Assembly: GCF_020524035.2 (NCBI RefSeq)
Contig: NZ_CP129013.1
Location: forward strand, 1,353,822 to 1,417,821
Direction: 5' to 3'
Length of the DNA: 64,000 bases
Source: Bacillus carboniphilus
GTDB lineage: Bacteria; Bacillota; Bacilli; Bacillales; JAIVKR01
Below, in pieces: positions 58,381 to 64,000 of the stretch. The translations under genes were made by a program, and so were the position numbers. The notes beneath the pieces are model-generated. The model was given only the letters and a program-made list of their open reading frames with translations. It was not told where the DNA came from and did not search any database. Positions within the stretch are counted from its first letter, which is position 1; every line of letters starts with the position of its first letter.

Positions 58381-60933
58381 TCACAGTCCACATTTAAGCT
58401 GAGCGCCACACTTCACACATGTGTTGCAACCACCAACTTCTTCTACCGTTCCTTTGCGACAAACAGGACAAGTGTTCCCTACTTCATTTCCAATCAATAC
58501 ATTTGTAGAACGTACATCTTGCACCGTGTTCATTAAGACCACTTTTTCTGTTTTTTTGTCAAACACCATTTCATCCATCGTATTTTCTTCTGCCTTAAGC
58601 GTTAAAACTTGTGAATCACGACTACCATCAACGTAGACTGTCCCGCCTTTGGCACCGCCTTTATACAAACGTTCATAAACCTTCTCAACTTGTTCTACTG
58701 AATAACCTCTAGGCGCATTAACCGTTTTACTAATGGAGCTGTCAATCCACCTTTGAATCACACATTGAACATCTGCATGAGCTTCGGGAGATAAATCCAT
58801 TGAGGATATAAACCAATGTGGTAAGTTTTCTGGATCAACCTCTCTGTTAGCAGATAAATATTCTTGTACTATATCCGCTTTTACTTCAATAAACTTTCCT
58901 AAACGACCGCTCCGATAATAAGAGAAAGAAAAATATGGTTCTAATCCAGTCGAGACACCAACCATTGTTCCAGTTGAACCTGTCGGCGCAACAGTTAGGA
59001 GATGTGAGTTACGAATTCCATGCTCCAAAATTTGTTCTCTGATTGCATGAGGCATTTTTTGCATATAACCCGATTCAGTAAAAGCGGTTCTCAAACGAGC
59101 CGTTTCTTCATCGCTCTTACCTACTAAAAATGGAAAGCTCCCTTTTTCCTTCGCCAATTCAACTGAAGCTTGATAAGCTGTTGTCGCAATCGTTTCAAAT
59201 ACTTGGTCAATTAATTGGTTTCCTTCTTCTGAACCATACTCTGTTTCACAATATATGAGGAGATCATGTAACCCCATAACACCAAGACCTAGCCTTCTTT
59301 CTCCTAAAGCTTGTTGTTTATTTTCTTCTAGAAAGTAAGGAGTGGCATCAATAACGTTATCTTGAAGTCTTACTCCAACTGAAACCGTCTCTTTTAGTTT
59401 TTCAAAATCCACTTTTTTATTTTGTTTATCCGCCATTTCAGCCAAGTTAATCGCTGCGAGGTTGCACACAGAAAATGGCGCTAGAGGTTGTTCACCGCAT
59501 GGATTAGTTGCTACAACTTTTTGTCCATAACTTTTAGCATTCGTCATTTCATTTGCATTGTCAATAAAGAAAATACCTGGTTCAGCAGAATAAGTGGCGC
59601 AAATGTTAATTAAATTCCAAAGCTCTTTTGCTTTAATTTCACGATACGTGCGAATCGCATATCCCATGCCTTCCCACTCTCTGACATCCCCAACTTCATG
59701 CCACTTTTCGTTATAATCCTTCATTTCTTCTTTGGTATACTTTTCAACATCAGGAAAACGCAGCTTGTACATATCGTCATTTTCAACTGCCTGCATAAAT
59801 TCCTTTGTTAAACAAATCGATATATTAGCACCTGTTAAGAAATCCTCTTGGTGTACACTATACTTTCCACCTTCACGTAGCATGGATTCTGCTTCAGCAA
59901 TCACCTGCTCCGTAAATCCTCCTTGACCAGGAACAGCCTTGAAATTGACAATGCCTTGGTACATGTCTCTCTCTTGCTCCTTGAGAGGTGTAAATTTCAA
60001 TTTATCTTGAGCTGCTTTCTTGATTTGATCATCGTTTGTACTTTCAACTAAAAAGCGTAAAATTTTTGGGTTTTGCATCTTTGAAATAATAAACTCAATG
60101 ATATCAGGATGCCAGTCCGTTAACATAATCATTTGTGCACCTCTACGTGAACCTCCTTGTTCGACAAGGTGCGTCAACTTGGCAATATCATCTAGCCATG
60201 AAACGGAACCAGAAGACTTTCCATTAACCCCTTTAGCTAACGTATTTCGAGGTCTTAGCGTTGAACCATTTGTTCCTACTCCGCCTCCCCGACTCATAAT
60301 TTCCATTACTTTTTTCCTATGTTCTGAAATACCTTCTCGTGAATCTTGAATATAGGGCATCACATAACAGTTAAAATACGTTACATCTGTACCAGTTCCC
60401 GCCCCATAAAGAACACGACCTGCTGGAATAAAATTTTTATTTTTTAATTGTTGGTAAAACTTTTCATACCATTCATTCTTTTTCTCTTCCGTATTTTCTA
60501 CTGCTGCTAATCCCGTTGCATTCCTCCTAGCAATTTGTTCATAAAAAATTTCTAAAGGCTTTTCAATGACATTTAGCGACCGTTTAATTATCCCTGTCTC
60601 TATTTCTTCTTGCGTGTCTAATGAATGACGAAATTCTTCCTCTACTAAGACAGTAGCGGTTTTCTCAAGCCAATCAATCGCTTGGATGATTCCTAATCCT
60701 CTCGCAGGAAATTTCGGATCTTCTTTTATCGTTAACACAACAAAATCCCCACTTGTTAACGTAAGTTTCTCCGTATCCTTAAAAGAATATCGATCGATCA
60801 TCACGAGTCGAGAAACACCGCTGTGGGTAATCTTCATGTCTTCTTCTATAGGGTGAACTTGCGAAAATTGACGAATGTCCTTGTTTAGTTTGTTCACATC
60901 AATGGTATTCTTTATTATTTCTTTCACAGCCAT
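58381..60933 (-). CDS. nrdJ: Adenosylcobalamin-dependent (class II) ribonucleotide reductase
   Basis: The protein of 850 residues has the ribonucleotide reductase barrel with TYFNCYVMP (redox Cys), SRGGGVGTNGSTLRPR, VATNPCGEQPLAPFSVCNLA (active Cys triad with Asn and Glu), SHLLTVAPTGSTGTMVGVST and a C-terminal CPVCRKGTVEEVGGCNTCVKCG zinc-like domain of class II enzymes. It reduces ribonucleotides using B12 and needs no oxygen. ATG 60933 is 10 bases after AAAGGAG. The gene is inserted between yqhO/mntR and lipM, absent there in B. subtilis. Two NrdR boxes lie in its promoter. Confidence 0.94.
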   Translation of the reverse strand: MAVKEIIKNTIDVNKLNKDIRQFSQVHPIEEDMKITHSGVSRLVMIDRYSFKDTEKLTLTSGDFVVLTIKEDPKFPARGLGIIQAIDWLEKTATVLVEEEFRHSLDTQEEIETGIIKRSLNVIEKPLEIFYEQIARRNATGLAAVENTEEKKNEWYEKFYQQLKNKNFIPAGRVLYGAGTGTDVTYFNCYVMPYIQDSREGISEHRKKVMEIMSRGGGVGTNGSTLRPRNTLAKGVNGKSSGSVSWLDDIAKLTHLVEQGGSRRGAQMIMLTDWHPDIIEFIISKMQNPKILRFLVESTNDDQIKKAAQDKLKFTPLKEQERDMYQGIVNFKAVPGQGGFTEQVIAEAESMLREGGKYSVHQEDFLTGANISICLTKEFMQAVENDDMYKLRFPDVEKYTKEEMKDYNEKWHEVGDVREWEGMGYAIRTYREIKAKELWNLINICATYSAEPGIFFIDNANEMTNAKSYGQKVVATNPCGEQPLAPFSVCNLAAINLAEMADKQNKKVDFEKLKETVSVGVRLQDNVIDATPYFLEENKQQALGERRLGLGVMGLHDLLIYCETEYGSEEGNQLIDQVFETIATTAYQASVELAKEKGSFPFLVGKSDEETARLRTAFTESGYMQKMPHAIREQILEHGIRNSHLLTVAPTGSTGTMVGVSTGLEPYFSFSYYRSGRLGKFIEVKADIVQEYLSANREVDPENLPHWFISSMDLSPEAHADVQCVIQRWIDSSISKTVNAPRGYSVEQVEKVYERLYKGGAKGGTVYVDGSRDSQVLTLKAEENTMDEMVFDKKTEKVVLMNTVQDVRSTNVLIGNEVGNTCPVCRKGTVEEVGGCNTCVKCGAQLKCGL

Positions 60934-60971
60934 GACCAAAACGCTCCTTTATCAATCTATACAATAAAAAT

Positions 60972-61013
60972 CAATATGTCGTATTATAGATGATAGTATA
61001 TCACAACATATTG
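60972..61013 (-). promoter_or_regulatory. Tandem NrdR boxes upstream of nrdJ
   Basis: On the minus strand CAATATGTTG (61004-61013) and CGACATATTG (60972-60981) match the core of the NrdR box, and their starts are 32 bases apart, about three helical turns, the usual NrdR spacing. A TATAAT lies between them, so NrdR bound at both would block the promoter. The flanks form an 11-bp inverted repeat AATCAATATGT/ACATATTGATT. Confidence 0.75.
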
Positions 61014-61085
61014 ATTGTAGGTAGATCTTTTTTTAAGAAAAATAGATCTATTTCATTATGTAAATCGACCATTAAATGCAATTGT

Positions 61086-61922
61086 TTAACGTTTAAAATT
61101 CCATTCATCACTTGCATATTTTTCTTTAGCTAACTTTTGTACATAAAATTTTTCTTTTTCATTTAATTCGTAAGGTTCGAGGTTAATATTCAATCCTAGT
61201 TCGAACCCTTTTTTAAATGCTGTTTTAGCTTCGTTGATAGAAATCTCCCTTTTAGCCAAATCATTTGTTGCTACTGCTTTATTTTTAAACCCTTGTTTCA
61301 TTCGTTCTTTCACACGTTCATTAGGGAAGTTGAATAGATCGAACAATTGATCCTCATCCATATTTAATAAAATGGATCCATGTTGTAAAATCACACCTTT
61401 TTGTCTCGTTTGCGCACTACCTGCTACTTTTCTCCCTTCTACAATCAATTCATACCAAGATGAAGCATCAAAACATACAGAAGAGCGTGGGTTTTTCAAT
61501 CCTCTTTTTTCTTCTTCAGAGCGAGGAATGGAGAACTCTGCTTTTAATCCTAATTGACGAAATCCTTCTAAAATGCCCTCAGAAATGACGCGATAAGCCT
61601 CAGTCACAGTTTTGGGCATTTGTTCATGTTCTTCATGGACAATGACACTATACGTCAGTTCTTGATCGTGTAAAACGCCTCTTCCCCCTGTTGGACGACG
61701 AACAAAACCTAACTTCTGATCCTTCACTGCTTGAAAGTTAATTTCTTTTTTTGCTTTCTGAAAATAACCAATCGATAAAGTCGCAGGATTCCATCCATAA
61801 AAACGGATAGTCGGCGGTATCAACCCCTGACTATGCCAATCTAATAGTGCTTCATCTAACGCCATATTAAACTCAGGAGAGCAATAACCGGAATCAATAT
61901 ATCTCCACGTTTCTTTTTCCAT
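61086..61922 (-). CDS. lipM: Octanoyltransferase LipM
   Basis: The 278-residue protein has the lipoyl/octanoyl transferase fold: [35 protein letters not shown] near 80, [12 protein letters not shown] with the likely active Cys near 148, and [20 protein letters not shown] (Lys). It moves octanoate from ACP to the glycine cleavage H protein as the first step of lipoate assembly. ATG 61922 follows GAAGGTG; the frame is open to 61970. It corresponds to YqhM. The lipoate-requiring bkd and gcv systems are in the same window. Confidence 0.93.
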   Translation of the reverse strand: MEKETWRYIDSGYCSPEFNMALDEALLDWHSQGLIPPTIRFYGWNPATLSIGYFQKAKKEINFQAVKDQKLGFVRRPTGGRGVLHDQELTYSVIVHEEHEQMPKTVTEAYRVISEGILEGFRQLGLKAEFSIPRSEEEKRGLKNPRSSVCFDASSWYELIVEGRKVAGSAQTRQKGVILQHGSILLNMDEDQLFDLFNFPNERVKERMKQGFKNKAVATNDLAKREISINEAKTAFKKGFELGLNINLEPYELNEKEKFYVQKLAKEKYASDEWNFKR

Positions 61923-62115
61923 TATAATCACCTTCTTTTTGGGACTTTTCCGTTCATTTACTATAGCCAAATCACTTTTATATGTAAAATAAATAGATTC
62001 ATGGTTGCAACCGATGACAATTTCATTAAGGTTTTATATAATAGAACGTGGGCTTTAACATTTGACTTAAAAAATACCACTTAACATACATTACTGTAAG
62101 GAGCGAAATGATTCA

Positions 62116-62493
62116 ATGGAAATTTTATTAATACTTGTTGGTGCTTTACTCATTTATTTACTTGGAACTTTTCTATACCAAAGAAGACTCCTAAAAAGAC
62201 TTACACAAGAGGAATTTATTGAAGGCTATCGTAAAGCACAGCTCATTGATGTTAGAGAGCCGAACGAATATAAAGCGGGGCATATTTTAGGTGCAAGAAA
62301 TATACCAATGTCTCAATTACGTCAACGTTATCAAGAAATCCGCCCGGATCAACCTGTCTACTTATATTGCCAAAATACGACTCGTAGCGGAAGAGCTGCG
62401 CAAATGCTTCGTAAAAAAGGCATTAAAGACTTGTATACATTAAAAGGCGGATTTAGATCGTGGACAGGGAAGGTTAAATTCCCTAAGAAATAA
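62116..62493 (+). CDS. yqhL: Rhodanese-like membrane protein YqhL
   Basis: The 125-residue protein has one N-terminal helix (ILLILVGALLIYLLGTFLY) and a rhodanese domain with IDVREPNEYKAGHI and the active Cys in YLYCQNTTRSGRAA. It may carry or transfer sulfur at the membrane. It is divergent from lipM and next to gcvPB as in B. subtilis. Confidence 0.93.
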   Translation: MEILLILVGALLIYLLGTFLYQRRLLKRLTQEEFIEGYRKAQLIDVREPNEYKAGHILGARNIPMSQLRQRYQEIRPDQPVYLYCQNTTRSGRAAQMLRKKGIKDLYTLKGGFRSWTGKVKFPKK

Positions 62494-63063
62494 CATAGCT
62501 AAAATTCAATTTTCTATTGAAAACACAAAGCTCTGTAGAAGGATGCTTTTATCCCTTTTACAGAGCCGCCTAAAAACACATGCAATGGTCACAACCTTTA
62601 TTCTATTACACTTCTCACTCTAACTTAAAGAATTAAATACAACTAGCACTTGTGGACTACTACCTATACTAAATGTTTGGAACGCTTTGAATGAAGAGAC
62701 ATTAATAATAGTTAGTACATGTTATGTACTAACTTTAAAAAGGGTTCCAAACAGGCGCTAATAATTAAAAATAGACAGGTAAGAGCACAAGGCCAAAAAC
62801 CACTCCGTTTTATATCATCTTTCACTTTTTACATCTCACTACATTTTCCTTCTACTTTTGCAAACTCCACAAATCTCAGGTGGAACAGACGTATTACATT
62901 TATTATTTTTAAAGAAATTATCATCATCATCAACAATATCCACTTGGTTGTTAACGACACAGTTAGAGACAATTTGATTATTTGTTGATGACTCTTCTAA
63001 GGAGATTCCCCTCTCCTCATTGAATATAGGTAATAGTCTGATAGATGAGAGTAAAGAAGATAT
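62494..63063. other. Region between yqhL and gcvPB
   Basis: This 620-base gap holds palindromes at 62530-62566 (GCTCTGTA/TACAGAGC with an extended inner stem, perhaps ending yqhL) and 62711-62733 (GTTAGTACAT/ATGTACTAAC), and one doubtful small minus-strand frame. I see no family A or B repeat here. Confidence 0.5.
62839..63009 (-). CDS. Doubtful small Asp- and Cys-containing protein
   Basis: The frame encodes ESSTNNQIVSNCVVNNQVDI, then VDDDDNFFKNNKCN and PPEICGVCKSRRKM. The composition (Asn, Asp, regular Cys) looks more protein-like than random, possibly spore coat-like, but no good start codon or ribosome site is visible; the only in-frame initiator is a TTG within the gcvPB terminator at 63096. 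It could be a truncated or noncoding relic. Confidence 0.3.
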   Translation of the reverse strand, partial: GISLEESSTNNQIVSNCVVNNQVDIVDDDDNFFKNNKCNTSVPPEICGVCKSRRKM

Positions 63064-63102
63064 AAAAAACCCCTTGTATGAAAAACATTCACACAAAGGG
63101 TT
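63064..63102 (-). terminator. Terminator after gcvPB
   Basis: On the minus strand AACCCTTTGTGTGAATG pairs with CATACAAGGGGTT, then TTTTTTATA, 13 bases past the gcvPB stop. Confidence 0.75.
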
Positions 63103-63114
63103 ACTTTCTTATTC

Positions 63115-64000
63115 TTACTTCTTTTGATATCTTAACACTGGCTTTCTTGCTGCTTTCGTTTCATCTAAACGTTTTATCACAGTTGTATAAGGAGCTTCCT
63201 GAACAACTTCTGGGGATTCCTCTACTTCCTTAGCAATTTGAATCATCACATCAATAAACTCATCTAACGTCTCCTTTGATTCGGTTTCCGTAGGTTCGAT
63301 CATCATACATTCCTCGACGTTTAGTGGGAAATAGATGGTCGGCGGATGAAAGCCAAAATCCAGGAGTCGTTTAGCAATATCAAGTGTTCGTACTCCAAGC
63401 TTTTTCTGCCTTCTCCCTGATAGGACGAATTCATGCTTACAATGCTGATCATACGGTAAATCGTAGTAAGGAGCTAGCTTTCTCATCATGTAGTTAGCAT
63501 TTAAAACTGCGTTTTCCGTAACAGCCTTTAAGCCATCAGGCCCCATTGAACGGATATACGTATACGCCCTGACATTAATACCAAAATTACCATAATAAGG
63601 TTTCACCCGTCCAATTGAGTCAGGACGGTCATAATCAAACATGAATTGATCATCTTTTTTCACCAATACTGGCTTTGGCAAAAATGATCTTAAATCTTCT
63701 TTTACACCAACAGGTCCCGATCCGGGTCCCCCACCACCGTGCGGACCAGTAAAGGTTTTATGAAGGTTTAAATGGACAACATCAAAACCCATATCTCCTG
63801 GTCTTGCCTTACTTAACACAGCGTTCAAATTAGCACCATCATAGTATAGTTTTCCGCCAGCCTCGTGTACGATATTTGCCATTTCGACAATCTCTCGTTC
63901 GAATAATCCTAAAGTATTTGGGTTTGTTAACATTAAAGCAGCTGTATCCTCACCGACGACCCGCTTTAAATCTTCTAAGTCTACAAGACCATTTCCTCCT
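63115..64000 (-). CDS. gcvPB: Glycine dehydrogenase subunit 2 (P-protein, C-terminal type), 5' end outside window
   Basis: The gene is open to the edge of the window (last residues [20 protein letters not shown] precede [12 protein letters not shown]), so about 295 C-terminal residues are present. The PLP Lys is in [20 protein letters not shown], followed by [20 protein letters not shown] and [20 protein letters not shown]. It decarboxylates glycine together with GcvPA and passes the aminomethyl group to lipoylated GcvH. It lies near lipM and yqhL as in B. subtilis. Confidence 0.95.
   Translation of the reverse strand, partial: GGNGLVDLEDLKRVVGEDTAALMLTNPNTLGLFEREIVEMANIVHEAGGKLYYDGANLNAVLSKARPGDMGFDVVHLNLHKTFTGPHGGGGPGSGPVGVKEDLRSFLPKPVLVKKDDQFMFDYDRPDSIGRVKPYYGNFGINVRAYTYIRSMGPDGLKAVTENAVLNANYMMRKLAPYYDLPYDQHCKHEFVLSGRRQKKLGVRTLDIAKRLLDFGFHPPTIYFPLNVEECMMIEPTETESKETLDEFIDVMIQIAKEVEESPEVVQEAPYTTVIKRLDETKAARKPVLRYQKK

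Overview
The window is a stretch of Bacillaceae chromosome. Gene order follows the Bacillus subtilis yqj-bkd-spo0A-spoIIIA-yqh region almost throughout: gndA, dinB, yqjE-D-C, yqjA, brxB, the bkd operon, yqzF, yqiK, spo0A, spoIVB, recN, ahrC, yqxC, dxs, ispA, xseBA, folD, nusB, yqhY, accCB, spoIIIAH-AA, efp, papA, aroQ, yqhR-Q-P-O, mntR, lipM, yqhL, gcvPB. Spo0A, SpoIVB and the complete spoIIIA operon show a spore former. The OLE RNA with its partner gene oapA between ispA and dxs, and a B12-dependent ribonucleotide reductase, point to an alkaliphilic, halophilic or otherwise extremophilic Bacillaceae rather than to B. subtilis itself. The species cannot be named from this sequence alone. Most genes lie on the minus strand.

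Layout. 1-5.9 kb: pentose-phosphate dehydrogenase (partial), Pol IV, a lone CheW protein, a peptidase, and methylmalonyl-CoA epimerase with an acyl-CoA carboxyltransferase. 6-9.1 kb: a 30-residue Prli42-type protein, an L,D-transpeptidase, YqjA and bacilliredoxin. 9.2-14.1 kb: meaB-mutB-mutA; with the epimerase and carboxyltransferase these make a propionyl-CoA/methylmalonyl-CoA/succinyl-CoA route. 14.1-15.7 kb: a decayed lipoprotein gene and an orphan glycosyltransferase. 15.7-26 kb: the bkd branched-chain keto acid operon with a sigma-54 promoter and its activator BkdR; it supplies branched acyl-CoA primers and propionyl-CoA that can feed the mutase route. 26.4-35.6 kb: yqzF, yqiK, spo0A, spoIVB, recN, ahrC, yqxC, dxs. 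35.6-37.8 kb: oapA, OLE RNA, ispA. 37.8-48.7 kb: xseBA, folD, nusB, yqhY, accCB, spoIIIA. 48.7-64 kb: proC-type reductase, an EEP-family gene, efp, papA, aroQ, yqhR/Q/P/O, mntR, class II nrdJ, lipM, yqhL, gcvPB (partial).

Two families of dispersed intergenic repeats stand out. Family A (four copies near 6.3, 8.4, 26.2 and 30.2 kb, all in one orientation) is about 260-360 bp, built of hairpins whose arms differ between copies but stay complementary around a nearly fixed NTCCT loop. Family B (three copies near 51.5, 54.8 and 58.1 kb) is a MITE-like element with terminal inverted repeats and perfect 5-bp target duplications, and it carries the same hairpin module. A lone family B terminus lies in the spoIIIAA leader. 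These repeats are the best candidates for something undescribed.

At least nine single-base frameshifts interrupt otherwise well conserved genes (mutB, ispA twice, xseA, nusB, an EEP gene, efp, yqhQ, yqhP). Restoring one base usually gives the length I recall for the family, so most are probably sequencing indels rather than real gene loss.
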